Source: Oxalobacteraceae bacterium CAVE-383 (GTDB lineage Bacteria; Pseudomonadota; Gammaproteobacteria; Burkholderiales; Burkholderiaceae_D). From it: a stretch of DNA of 64,000 nucleotides. A program made the position numbers and the translations under genes. Below, one piece after another: positions 1-7,965 of the stretch; position 1 is the stretch's first letter; the number at the start of each line of letters is the position of its first letter. The notes under the pieces were generated by a model. The model did no database searches. It worked only from the letters and a program-made list of their open reading frames with translations, and was not told the DNA's origin. The stretch is taken from contig REGP01000006.1 of assembly GCA_004134995.1 (NCBI GenBank), positions 1-64,000 of the forward strand, written 5' to 3'.

Positions 1-60
1 GTGGAAGTGCAGTAATGCATTAAGCTAACTGATACTAATTGCCCGTGCGGCTTGTCCCTA
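1..60 (+). rRNA. 23S rRNA, 3' end (partial)
   Basis: The first 60 bases match the conserved end of bacterial 23S rRNA: the helix strand with GATACTAATTGCCC followed by CGTGCGGCTTG. The gene enters from the left of the window. The exact 3' end is set by comparison with the E. coli 23S end and may be off by a few bases. Confidence 0.9.
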
Positions 61-195
61 TAACCTTGGCAGGTTATAGCGCTGCTGCTACTGAAGTAAG
101 CCAGATCAATACCCAATATCAAATCACGCTATCTTTACCCTTCTCAATTGGGTTGGCCGTCGCCGCTGCTGCGGGACGTCCAACTTTACAAGTCA

Positions 196-310
196 TGCCT
201 GATGACCATAGCGAGTTGGTACCACCCCTTCCCATCCCGAACAGGACCGTGAAACGACTTTGCGCCGATGATAGTGCTGCAACCAGTGTGAAAGTAGGTC
301 ATCGTCAGGC
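196..310 (+). rRNA. rrf: 5S rRNA
   Basis: About 115 bases that start TGCCTGATGACC and end GGTCATCGTCAGGC, so the two ends pair to form helix I. The inner CCCATCCCGAAC and CGCCGATGATAGT blocks are the conserved loop sequences of proteobacterial 5S rRNA. It lies 135 bases after the 23S end, as usual in an rRNA operon. The 61-195 spacer holds no tRNA that I can see. Confidence 0.95.
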
Positions 311-324
311 TGTTATTCCGAAAT

Positions 325-356
325 CCCCCGCCTCATCCGAGCCGGGGGATTTTTTT
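325..356 (+). terminator. rRNA operon terminator
   Basis: A GC hairpin with arms CCCCCG and CGGGGG around a short loop is followed by seven T. It lies 15 bases after the 5S gene, where the rRNA transcript should stop. Confidence 0.85.
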
Positions 357-385
357 ATGCGCGCGCGCAAACAGAAGGTGCAAAC

Positions 386-425
386 AAAAACCGGTGACGC
401 CTTTTGGGCGTCACCGGTTTTTTGC
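386..425. terminator. Bidirectional hairpin terminator
   Basis: A near-perfect hairpin (arm ACCGGTGACGCC, loop of about 6) is flanked by A5 on the left and T6 on the right. It can therefore stop transcription from both sides: residual rRNA read-through on the plus strand and the mrpX transcript on the minus strand. Confidence 0.85.
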
Positions 426-472
426 GTTTGGCGTTCTGCGATGCGGCTTGATAAGCGACATCCGCCTCACAC

Positions 473-724
473 TTATTTTGCCATTTCATCCTTCTTCATT
501 TCGTCTTTCTTCATGCCGTCTTTTTTCATGGCATCCTTGCCCATCGAATCCTTTTTCATTTCATCTTTCTTCATGCTGTCCTTGGACATGGAGTCTTTCT
601 TCATGCTGTCGTGGCTCATGGCATCCTTGCCCATGCTGTCTTTCTTCATTGCGTCCTGAGCGGCAACGCTGCCGGCGGCGAACAACATGCATGTGGAGAG
701 AATGGCTGCAGTAAATTTTTTCAT
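473..724 (-). CDS. mrpX: Methionine-rich pentapeptide-repeat periplasmic peptide (MXKDX family, MrpX type)
   Basis: This is an 83-residue protein. Residues 1-22 are a Sec signal peptide ending in SVAA. The mature 61 residues are almost entirely repeat: eleven pentapeptides of the form M-x-[K/H]-D-x, giving 12 methionines. A good Shine-Dalgarno (AGGAAA) precedes the ATG. It lies 131 bases downstream of the molybdopterin oxidoreductase gene on the same strand and ends before a bidirectional hairpin. In Azospira suillum a methionine-rich peptide of this type, MrpX, acts as a sacrificial scavenger of hypochlorite and is reduced by the YedY1/YedZ1 methionine sulfoxide reductase. The same partners sit next door here, so that role is the best inference. 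The repeat family is certain, the function is by context. Confidence 0.85.
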   Translation of the reverse strand: MKKFTAAILSTCMLFAAGSVAAQDAMKKDSMGKDAMSHDSMKKDSMSKDSMKKDEMKKDSMGKDAMKKDGMKKDEMKKDEMAK

Positions 725-855
725 GATTTTTTCCTAGAGTTTGAACTACAAGAGTTGGATTACAAAAGTGCTGCTGCTGTGCTGCTGTGCTGCTGATTGA
801 TGCTGATTTGATGCTGATGGTTGTTGAGCTTTGCTTCAGGGCCTGAGGCAGAGCC

Positions 856-1653
856 TCAACTGCCGCCGAACCAGTTGTATCCTTGATCTTCCCAATAGCC
901 GCCCGGGTAGGTATTCGTTACGTAAATCGCCTGAATATGCTTCGGATTCTTGTAGCCGAGCTTGGTAGGCATGCGCAATTTCATCGGAAAACCGTAGCGC
1001 GCCGGCAAGATCTGGCCATCGTAGGTAAGCGCCAACAGTGTCTGCGGGTGCAGCGCGGTTGGCATGTCAATGCTAGTGTAGTAGTCATCGGCACATTTAA
1101 ACCCGACATATTTGGCAGTAAGATCAGCGCCGTTCATCCGCAAAAAGTCGCTGAACCTCACGCCGCCCCATTTGCCGATCGCACTCCAGCCTTCGACGCA
1201 GATATGCCGCGTAACCTGGTCGGTCTGGGGCAGGGCGCGCAAGCGCGACAGTGTCCAGGGGCGTTTGTCGGAAACCAGGCCGGCCAATTCCAGCCGATAG
1301 GTGTCGCCGTCGATTTGCCGGACCTCGTCTTCCCCGTAATAGGCATTGAAGGGAAATGGCCGGGTAATCATTGAATCGGGGTAAGTCGGCGCCAATTTAT
1401 TGGGATCGAACAGCCAGCCTTGCGCCTTGTCGTTGAAGCGCGACATCTTCATCAGCGCCATATCGACGCTTTCGTTGTCGCTTAAGGAACAACCGGTCAG
1501 CAATGCCAGGCCGCCTAAAGTCAATGAACGCTGCAGAAAAGCGCGCCGCGATGGTTCTGCCACTTGGCGTACCGCATCGCGTACCAGTTGCGCGGCGTCG
1601 CTTTCTCCCAAAACGATGCCGTCCCGGCCGCGCGGTTTCAATATCTTGCTCAT
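856..1653 (-). CDS. Tat-exported molybdopterin oxidoreductase, MsrP/YedY1-like methionine sulfoxide reductase
   Basis: This 265-residue protein belongs to the sulfite-oxidase fold (Oxidored_molyb) family. The start at 1653 is chosen because it gives a compact N-terminus and a one-base TGATG overlap with the upstream cytochrome gene; an in-frame extension upstream is judged spurious. A twin-arginine motif SRRAFLQ (RR at 36-37) is followed by a hydrophobic stretch and a lipobox-like LLTGC (Cys55). It is thus probably folded in the cytoplasm with Mo cofactor and then anchored as a periplasmic lipoprotein. The HICVEGW block carries the expected molybdenum-ligand cysteine, Cys152. By context it would take electrons from the cytochrome b partner and reduce methionine sulfoxide in the neighbouring MrpX-type peptide. 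Substrate is inferred, family is clear. Confidence 0.85.
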   Translation of the reverse strand: MSKILKPRGRDGIVLGESDAAQLVRDAVRQVAEPSRRAFLQRSLTLGGLALLTGCSLSDNESVDMALMKMSRFNDKAQGWLFDPNKLAPTYPDSMITRPFPFNAYYGEDEVRQIDGDTYRLELAGLVSDKRPWTLSRLRALPQTDQVTRHICVEGWSAIGKWGGVRFSDFLRMNGADLTAKYVGFKCADDYYTSIDMPTALHPQTLLALTYDGQILPARYGFPMKLRMPTKLGYKNPKHIQAIYVTNTYPGGYWEDQGYNWFGGS

Positions 1654-2294
1654 CAGCGCCCCCGGATCATGGTCAATAAAGTGCGCGGCACCAGCGCCAC
1701 CATCAGCAAATGGATGGCGACAAATGCGACCAACCCCGCCATGGCGAAGAAATGCACTCTGCGTGCTGCCTCGTAGCCGCCGAGCAGATCGCGCAGCAGC
1801 GGGAATTGGACCGATTTCCACAGAACCAGTCCCGACAACACCAGTACGACGATATCGAGCATGACAAACAGATAAGCCAGGCGCTGAACGGCGTTATAGC
1901 GGCGCGGATCTGCATGCGTCAGATGGCCGCGCAAGGCATCGCCGGCGTCGCGCAGCAGCGCGCGCAAGGTCAAAGGGAAGAATTTTCGGAACAGGCGCCG
2001 CGTGACGACATTGCATGACAGATAAATCAGGCCATTGACGGCCAGCAGCCACATCGCCGCAAAATGCCATTGCAATGCACCGCCGAGCCAGCCGCCGAGC
2101 GTGACGCCGCTCGGAATCGAGAAGTCGAAGAACGGCGAAGCGTTATAAATGCGCCAGCCACTCATCGCCATCACTATCACAGCCAAGGCGTTGAGCCAGT
2201 GCGTGACGCGCAGCCAGGCCGGATGGACGGGCCGGCCGGGGTTATCGGGAGAGTGCGCAACGTCGCCGGTAGCGGAAATCGTGGACATATTCAT
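1653..2294 (-). CDS. Cytochrome b561-type membrane subunit, YedZ1-like
   Basis: The 213 residues form about four membrane helices of the Ni/Fe-hydrogenase and thiosulfate-reductase cytochrome b family. Candidate haem-ligand histidines sit in or next to helices (H32 in RVTHWLN, H77 in LQWHFA, H181 in RRVHFF, H194 in VAIHLL). It is the first gene of the minus-strand operon with the molybdoenzyme and the Met-rich peptide. GAGGT lies six bases before its ATG. The expected role is to pass quinol-derived electrons across the inner membrane to the periplasmic molybdoenzyme. It differs from classic MsrQ (a ferric-reductase-like fold), so it belongs to the YedZ1 kind of partner. Confidence 0.82.
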   Translation of the reverse strand: MNMSTISATGDVAHSPDNPGRPVHPAWLRVTHWLNALAVIVMAMSGWRIYNASPFFDFSIPSGVTLGGWLGGALQWHFAAMWLLAVNGLIYLSCNVVTRRLFRKFFPLTLRALLRDAGDALRGHLTHADPRRYNAVQRLAYLFVMLDIVVLVLSGLVLWKSVQFPLLRDLLGGYEAARRVHFFAMAGLVAFVAIHLLMVALVPRTLLTMIRGR

Positions 2295-2353
2295 GTGGAT
2301 ACCTCTTTATTTGTCGATGGCGCGGTACTGTTTTGCGCGTGCTTCTCCCCGGT

Positions 2354-2381
2354 AATACGCGAGTGCGCCGGGATTGGTTAC
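2354..2381 (-). promoter_or_regulatory. Candidate SigF-type ECF promoter for the yedZ1-yedY1-mrpX operon
   Basis: Read on the minus strand the sequence is GTAACC, a 16-base spacer, then CGTATT. The known sigma-F promoter motif of Caulobacter is GTAACC-N16-CGAA, so the -35 box is exact and the -10 box partial. The start site would lie near 2347, leaving a leader of about 50 bases before the cytochrome gene. Confidence 0.6.
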
Positions 2382-2461
2382 AGGCGCACTGAAAAATTAT
2401 TTTGTAATAATGCGGCTGTACCTGATAAATTGCTACGCATTCGCCTGTATTTGCATGCGAT

Positions 2462-2489
2462 GTAACTTAAAACACAGATGCAACGAATA
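2462..2489 (+). promoter_or_regulatory. Candidate SigF-type autoregulatory promoter for sigF-nrsF
   Basis: The sequence reads GTAACT, a 16-base spacer, then CGAATA, close to the GTAACC-N16-CGAA sigma-F motif. It overlaps the first ATG of the sigma gene (2478). A transcript from it would begin near 2496 and would need a start further down, such as TTG 2508 or ATG 2538. Confidence 0.5.
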
Positions 2490-3065
2490 GATAATAAGAC
2501 AGAGCTGTTGATCGCCACCGAGCTGAAATTGCGCGCCATGCTGGTGAGCGGGCTGGCCGGCGACGCGCGGGCCTATCACGACTTTTTGCAGGCTTTGTCG
2601 ACGCATCTGCGGGCGTTTTTGCGCCGCCGCCTGCAACGCTGGCCGGATGACGTCGAGGATTTGCTGCAGGAGGCGCTGCTGGCGATTCATAATCAGCGCC
2701 ATACTTACGATATGGATGCACCCTTGACCGCCTGGGTGCATGCGATCGCTAAATATAAAATGATCGACTGGCTGCGTCGACGCGAAGGGCGAGAAATGCT
2801 GAACGATCCGCTGACCGATGCGACCGAGCAGGCGGCGGAGCTGTTTTCCAGCGCCGATGCCGATGCCGCCGATGCGCGGCGCGATCTGGATCAACTGCTC
2901 GCGCAATTGCCGGAGCAGCAGCGCACAGCGATCGTGCATACCAAACTGGAGGGCCTGTCGGTACGCGAAACCGCGGAATTGACGGGCATGTCGGAATCCG
3001 CAATCAAGGTCGCCGTTCACCGCGGCTTGAAAGCGCTAGCAGCAAGAATGCGTGGCAACGAATGA
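2478..3065 (+). CDS. sigF: ECF sigma factor, SigF/NrsF-associated group
   Basis: This 195-residue RNA polymerase sigma factor has sigma2 ([14 protein letters not shown] through KMIDWLRRR, about residues 57-100) and sigma4 (LPEQQRTA through [14 protein letters not shown], about 143-190), and nothing between them but a linker. The stop overlaps the start of the anti-sigma gene by four bases (ATGA), so the two are translationally coupled. It is divergent from the yedZ1-yedY1-mrpX operon, its likely target. The start is uncertain: a SigF-like promoter covers the first ATG, so the ATG at 2538 may serve in autoregulated transcripts. Such factors are released in response to periplasmic oxidants or metals. 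Confidence 0.88.
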   Translation: MQRIDNKTELLIATELKLRAMLVSGLAGDARAYHDFLQALSTHLRAFLRRRLQRWPDDVEDLLQEALLAIHNQRHTYDMDAPLTAWVHAIAKYKMIDWLRRREGREMLNDPLTDATEQAAELFSSADADAADARRDLDQLLAQLPEQQRTAIVHTKLEGLSVRETAELTGMSESAIKVAVHRGLKALAARMRGNE

Positions 3066-3703
3066 AAACCAATGATTTAATCGATATGCTGGCCCGCGGG
3101 CCTGTCGCGGTGGCGCCGCATGCCACACGGCGGCGTTATACCGTCGCGTTAGGCTGGGGGCTGGCCGGAGCGCTCTTGATGATGGCGCTGGGATTGGGCG
3201 TACGGCCGGATCTGGCGCAGGCGGCAACGCTGCCGCAGTTCTGGTTCAAGACGCTGTTTGCACTCAGCATGACGCTGCTCGCGGTGGTCGTCAGCAGCAG
3301 GCTGGCGCGCCCGGGCGCGGCCCTCAAGCGTTGGCCGCTGGCGCTGGCCGCGCCTGTGCTGATCGTCTGGCTGGTTGCCGCGGTGATTTTGATCCAGGCC
3401 GCGCCGGAGCAGCGCGTGCCGCTGGCGCTCGGCGCCACCTGGAAAGTCTGCACCTTGCTCATCGCTACGCTGTCGATTCCATCGTTCGCGGCGCTGATGT
3501 GGGCGATGCGCGGATTGGCGCCGACCCGTCTGCGCACGGCCGGCGCCATGGCGGGCCTGTTGTCCGGGGCGCTGGCGGCGCTGGTATATTGCCTGCACTG
3601 TCCCGAACTGGAACCGCCGTTTGTCGGCATCTGGTATGTGTCGGGCATGTTGGTTCCGACCGCCGCGGGCGCTTTGCTCGGCCCGCGTCTGTTGCGCTGG
3701 TAG
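3062..3703 (+). CDS. nrsF: NrsF-family membrane anti-sigma factor (DUF1109)
   Basis: The 213-residue protein has about six predicted membrane helices and the typical short cytoplasmic N-terminus beginning [13 protein letters not shown]. This architecture and the position directly after an ECF sigma gene, with a four-base overlap, identify the NrsF/DUF1109 family. It is thought to hold the sigma factor at the inner membrane until an oxidative or metal signal is sensed, in Caulobacter through conserved cysteines. Cysteines visible here include the pair in [11 protein letters not shown] near residue 180, a plausible redox sensor. A strong terminator follows. Confidence 0.88.
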   Translation: MKTNDLIDMLARGPVAVAPHATRRRYTVALGWGLAGALLMMALGLGVRPDLAQAATLPQFWFKTLFALSMTLLAVVVSSRLARPGAALKRWPLALAAPVLIVWLVAAVILIQAAPEQRVPLALGATWKVCTLLIATLSIPSFAALMWAMRGLAPTRLRTAGAMAGLLSGALAALVYCLHCPELEPPFVGIWYVSGMLVPTAAGALLGPRLLRW

Positions 3704-3720
3704 CAGCCGGAAATGGAAAT

Positions 3721-3756
3721 AAAAAGGCCGGAGACGAATCTCCGGCCTTTTTTTAT
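3721..3756. terminator. Bidirectional terminator between nrsF and the chemoreceptor gene
   Basis: The perfect hairpin AAGGCCGGAGA / TCTCCGGCCTT with A and T runs on its two sides ends both converging genes. Confidence 0.9.
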
Positions 3757-3772
3757 TACAGCCTGACGCGGC

Positions 3773-5524
3773 TTAAAACGTTTCCCAGTCGCCGCTATTG
3801 TCATCCTTGGGCGGGGCGGGGGTATGTTGCTGCGGCGCGGATTGCTTCAAACGCGCCGGCGCTAAAGGTGCGGCGGCCTTGTGCGCGGCTGGTGGCAGTA
3901 TCGGCGCGCTGCTCGTCTTGCGCGGAGCGATTGCCGCCGGCGCTGCCGCGGCGACGCTGCGCAGCGGCGCATGGCCGCCCAGGCCATCCTTCAGCCGGAA
4001 TACGCTGACCACCTGCGCCAGGGTCTGGGCCTGATCCTGCAGGGATTGCGCCGCGGCGGCGGCTTCCTCCACCAGCGCCGCATTCTGCTGCGTGACTTCG
4101 TCCATCTGCGTGATCGCGCGGTTGACTTCCTCGATGCCGGTGCTTTGCTCCATGCTGGCCGACGAAATCTCGCCGACGATATCGGTCACGCGCTTGACGC
4201 TGGAAACCACTTCCGTCATCGTCACGCCGGCGCTTTCCACCAGTTTGCTGCCGAGTCCCGCCTTTTCGACCGAGTCGTCGATCAGTGTCTTGATTTCCTT
4301 GGCGGCCGCGGCCGAGCGCTGCGCCAGGCTGCGCACTTCGGAGGCCACCACCGCGAAGCCGCGGCCTTGTTCACCCGCCCGCGCGGCTTCCACGGCCGCA
4401 TTCAGGGCCAGGATATTGGTCTGGAAAGCGATGCCGTCGATGACGCCGATGATATCGACAATCTTGCGCGCCGAATCGTTGATCGCCTGCATGGTATCGA
4501 CCACTTGACCGACCGCCGCGCCGCCCTGGACCGCGACTTCGGAGGCCGACACCGCCAGTTGATTGGCCTGTTTGGCGTTGTCCGAATTCTGCTTCACGGT
4601 GGCGGTCAGCTGCTCCATGGCCGAAGCGGTTTCCTCCAGCGAGCTCGCTTGCTGCTCGGTGCGGCTCGACAGGTCCAGATTGCCGCTGGCGATCTGGCTG
4701 GAGGCGGTGGCGATGGTATCCGTGCCGACCCGCACCTCGCCGACGATCTTCAGCAGATTGTCGTTCATGGCTTTCAGCGAATGCATCAATTGACCGGTTT
4801 CATCTTCACTCGATGCGACGATTTTCGCGGTCAAATCGCCGGCGGCGACCTGTTTTGCGACGGCCACGGCTTCATTCAACGGCTTGGAAATGAGGCGCGC
4901 CATGAAGATGGCCAGCGACAGGCCGATCAGCAGGCTGGCGGCCAGCAGGCCGATAATCCAGGTGCGCGCCTTGGCCAGTTCCCGGTCGGCGCCGTTGTCG
5001 GCGGCGGTGCTGCCGTCATTGTTGATTTTGCTCAGCGCATCGAGCTGATTGACGATGTCGCGATACAGCTTGGCGTTGCCGTCGCGCGTCATGACGCGGG
5101 CCTCTTCCACCTTGCCGTCGGCGGCGAGAGCGAAAATCTTGTCATGCATGACCAGGAAGTCATCCACATTCTTTTTGAGTTTCGGATAAATTTCCCGTTC
5201 GCCCGGTTCGGAAATCAGCGTTTCATAGTTCGCTATGTATTTCTTGAAATCATCCGCCTGACCCGATGTAAGTTTCGACGGGTCTTTCTCATCGGAAAAA
5301 ACGATATGTGAATATTCCGCACTGCGCATGCGCGACATCGTCGTTTTCATATCGGCGAGAACACGCAAGGACGGCAGCCAATTGGTCGAGATATCGGTGG
5401 ACGCCTTGTTGACTTTGGTGATCTGGAAGATGGAGAGGACACCGAGGGCGGTAGTCAGAATCAATACGGCGACAAAGGCCAGTATCAGTTTCTTCGCAAT
5501 TTTCAGATTGTAGAACCAGTTCAT
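3773..5524 (-). CDS. Methyl-accepting chemotaxis protein (4HB sensor, HAMP, MA signalling domain)
   Basis: This is a 583-residue transmembrane chemoreceptor. A first membrane helix at about 10-32, a four-helix-bundle ligand domain of about 155 residues, a second helix at about 188-209, HAMP to about 265 and a long coiled-coil MA domain follow in order. The hairpin tip with IDGIAFQTNILALN (362 on) contacts CheA and CheW. An Ala/Pro-rich flexible tail ends in DWETF, the CheR/CheB-docking pentapeptide known from E. coli Tsr and Tar (NWETF). It is therefore a high-abundance-type receptor that can recruit the methylation enzymes. A GGGGG Shine-Dalgarno precedes the ATG. The ligand cannot be told. 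No other che genes are nearby. Confidence 0.95.
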   Translation of the reverse strand: MNWFYNLKIAKKLILAFVAVLILTTALGVLSIFQITKVNKASTDISTNWLPSLRVLADMKTTMSRMRSAEYSHIVFSDEKDPSKLTSGQADDFKKYIANYETLISEPGEREIYPKLKKNVDDFLVMHDKIFALAADGKVEEARVMTRDGNAKLYRDIVNQLDALSKINNDGSTAADNGADRELAKARTWIIGLLAASLLIGLSLAIFMARLISKPLNEAVAVAKQVAAGDLTAKIVASSEDETGQLMHSLKAMNDNLLKIVGEVRVGTDTIATASSQIASGNLDLSSRTEQQASSLEETASAMEQLTATVKQNSDNAKQANQLAVSASEVAVQGGAAVGQVVDTMQAINDSARKIVDIIGVIDGIAFQTNILALNAAVEAARAGEQGRGFAVVASEVRSLAQRSAAAAKEIKTLIDDSVEKAGLGSKLVESAGVTMTEVVSSVKRVTDIVGEISSASMEQSTGIEEVNRAITQMDEVTQQNAALVEEAAAAAQSLQDQAQTLAQVVSVFRLKDGLGGHAPLRSVAAAAPAAIAPRKTSSAPILPPAAHKAAAPLAPARLKQSAPQQHTPAPPKDDNSGDWETF

Positions 5525-5708
5525 AATGCATAACCCCCTATGAAAACACAGTCGACGATGCGCGCCTGGTCAAGCCGGCAGTCCACGTGATTATTCGAAT
5601 TTCTCACTATTTAATGAAAAATATATTATCACATTTTAAAAATTGAAAATAAAAATGATAATTTTGTGATAAATGAACGACAGAGGGGTAATTTACGGAT
5701 TATCCGAT

Positions 5709-7790
5709 TCAGGCGATTTCCAGTTCGATGATTGCCGTGGTGCCGCGCCGGGGCTGCGATTCCAGGTTGACGACGCCGCCATGCAGGGTGACGATTTCAC
5801 GCACCAGGGCCAGGCCCAGGCCGGTGCCCGGAATGGCGCCCGATTTGTCGGCGCGATAGAATTTTTCGAAAGCCCGTTCACGCTCCTCGCGCGTCATGCC
5901 GATGCCTTCGTCGCGCACCTTGATGCTGACGCGGCGGCCGTTGCCGCTGTGATGCGCGGCCAGATGGATGATCGACGCCGGCGATGAATACTTGACCGCG
6001 TTTTCGAGCAGATTGCGCAGCGCCAGCATCAGTTTCGGGCGGTCGCCGTCGAGCCAGGCGTCTTCGCACACCAGTGTGGCGCTGACTCGCGTGGCGAATA
6101 CCGGATCGGCGGCGACAACATCGCGGCACAGCGCGCAGACGTTGATCCGCTGATACTCGAAATCCTGGTCGGCACGTGCTTCCAGCCGCGCCAGATCGAG
6201 CAGCTCGGACAAGACGTCGTTCAACTTCTTTGCGCGTTCGTGCAACAGATCGAATACATCTTCATGCTGGGCGCTGGTGATGCGGCCGGCTTTCAGCAAT
6301 TCCGCAAAGCCCAGAATGCCGGCCATCGGCGTGCGCAGTTCATGCGCGGCGGTCGAAATGAAATCGCTTTTCATGCGGTCGAGCTGCGACTGCGCGGTGA
6401 CGTCGCGAATCACGGCGACGCCGCCGCTGAAGCCGCTGCGCGAGTGGCGTATGTGGAATTCGAATACCGACAAGGCCGGCCGTTCGACCATGAGAGTGAC
6501 ATGCTGCGGAGCGTCGTCGTGCGCCGCGTTCATCAGGATATGCTGCAGCCGTTCGACCTTGCGCTGGCGTTCCGGCGTGCGGTCGTCGCGGAAGAAGCGT
6601 TCGGCGAAGTTGCTGGCGCGCATGGCGTCCAGCGCCTCGGCATGCAGGCCCAGCATTTGCGCGGTGACTTCGTTGCTGCGTTCGATATAGCCCAGATCGG
6701 TAAAAATCAGCACGCCGTCCGGGATCGCCTTGAACATGCTGTTCAGGCGATCGTTCTTTTGCTGTTCCGCCTGTTTTGCGCCTTGTTCGGCGGCCACCGT
6801 CCGGTACAGGCGCCGCAACAGGCTCACGCGGCGCGCTTCGGCGCCGGCGATGAGCAGGGTGATGATGATGCCCAGCGCGATCATGAAATTGCGCCGCGCG
6901 ATGTGCGGCGCCATCGCTTCCACTTCCGTGAAACCGACAATGACGGTCAATGGATAGTCGTCGAGCTGGTCGTAGCCGAACAGGCGCCGTTCCCGATCGC
7001 GCCGGCCGCTGCTGAGCACCACGCCGCTTCTGGCGGCCTGCATAGCCTGAAACAATTTGCTGTCGGAAGTCAGGCTGATCCGATTGCGGGCGGCGTCCTC
7101 GTCGCTGGTGCGCCTCACGCGGAATACGCCGTCATACGTGCCGACCACCGAAATCTGTCCGGTCTTGCCGATCGACAGTTCCTTGTAGAAGCGGGTGAAA
7201 TAGCCGGCGTCGAGCGCAATCGAAACGATCCCGGCGAAGCTGCCGTGCGGCCCGTTGATGCGGCGCGTCAGCCGGATCGACGACCTGCCCGACAAGCGCC
7301 CCAGAAATGGCTGGCTGATATAGAGCTGGTCGCTTGCATTGTCGGCATGCACCTTGAAATATTCATGATCGGCGACATTGACTTGCGGCAGCGTCGGGTC
7401 GGTGGAGGCGGTCGCATTGCCCTTGCTGTCGACCAGCGAAACCTGAAAAAACACGTTCAGCCTGATGTCCCCGCGCTTTGCATATTCCTGCAGCGGCAGC
7501 GCCATCCCGCCGGTCTGCGCTTCGCGGCCGACTATGCGGGCCAATTGATCCGCTTCACGCAGAATGCGGTTGACCTGCTCCGAAAGCGCATTGGCCAGAT
7601 TGGCCGTTTCGGCGCGTGCCTGCCTGGCCTGGGTGTCGCGATCCCAATAGATGCCGAGCGCCAGCCCGCTCCACAGGGCGGCAATCAGCGTCAGCCCGAT
7701 CGCGTGCGCGCGGATGCCGCATGCAATCCCCGATGCGGCGCGAACGGCGGTGCGCCGCATTGCGGGCAATGCCGATGCATTTCTGGTCAC
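5709..7790 (-). CDS. Membrane sensor histidine kinase (Cache-PAS-HisKA-HATPase)
   Basis: The 693-residue protein has a membrane helix at about 29-49, a periplasmic double-Cache (PDC) sensor of about 245 residues (DHEYFKVHAD and FAGIVSIALD are typical), a second helix at about 302-318, a PAS domain (MFKAIPDGVLIFT), then the kinase core. H483 in the STAAHELRTP H-box is the phosphorylation site. The N-box NLLENAVKYS, G1 DEGIGM, F-box FEKFYRAD and G2 GTGLGLAL are all intact. It is divergent from the HTH-receiver gene at 7966, which may be its partner. The spacing of 175 bases would hold both promoters. Signal unknown; Cache sensors usually bind small organic molecules. Confidence 0.93.
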   Translation of the reverse strand: MTRNASALPAMRRTAVRAASGIACGIRAHAIGLTLIAALWSGLALGIYWDRDTQARQARAETANLANALSEQVNRILREADQLARIVGREAQTGGMALPLQEYAKRGDIRLNVFFQVSLVDSKGNATASTDPTLPQVNVADHEYFKVHADNASDQLYISQPFLGRLSGRSSIRLTRRINGPHGSFAGIVSIALDAGYFTRFYKELSIGKTGQISVVGTYDGVFRVRRTSDEDAARNRISLTSDSKLFQAMQAARSGVVLSSGRRDRERRLFGYDQLDDYPLTVIVGFTEVEAMAPHIARRNFMIALGIIITLLIAGAEARRVSLLRRLYRTVAAEQGAKQAEQQKNDRLNSMFKAIPDGVLIFTDLGYIERSNEVTAQMLGLHAEALDAMRASNFAERFFRDDRTPERQRKVERLQHILMNAAHDDAPQHVTLMVERPALSVFEFHIRHSRSGFSGGVAVIRDVTAQSQLDRMKSDFISTAAHELRTPMAGILGFAELLKAGRITSAQHEDVFDLLHERAKKLNDVLSELLDLARLEARADQDFEYQRINVCALCRDVVAADPVFATRVSATLVCEDAWLDGDRPKLMLALRNLLENAVKYSSPASIIHLAAHHSGNGRRVSIKVRDEGIGMTREERERAFEKFYRADKSGAIPGTGLGLALVREIVTLHGGVVNLESQPRRGTTAIIELEIA

Positions 7791-7965
7791 AGTGGGAGCT
7801 CGGTCAATCGGAATCCGCCTGAAGTTGGAAAGTTGTTTAAAAAATGATCCGCCGTTGCTGCGTCGATTTTAGAGTAGTTCTCTCACAGTGTTCCGGGAAT
7901 ATGCCGTATCACTTAATCCTGAAAATGAAACCGATTGTTTGACATACTGTCAATATTGCTATTAA

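Noticed and set aside
39..659. 206-codon plus-strand reading frame over the rRNA end and mrpX
   Set aside because: It crosses the 5S gene and terminators and its C-terminal half is the antisense of the mrpX repeats.
772..830. CTG/GATGCTG short repeats before mrpX, considered as a CRISPR-like or regulatory array
   Set aside because: Units are irregular and short with no spacers; it looks like simple-sequence drift in a gap.
3881..5311. Long plus-strand frame opposite the chemoreceptor gene
   Set aside because: It is the antisense of a gene with all MCP motifs, and its composition (His/Arg/Gly-rich) is that of a shadow.
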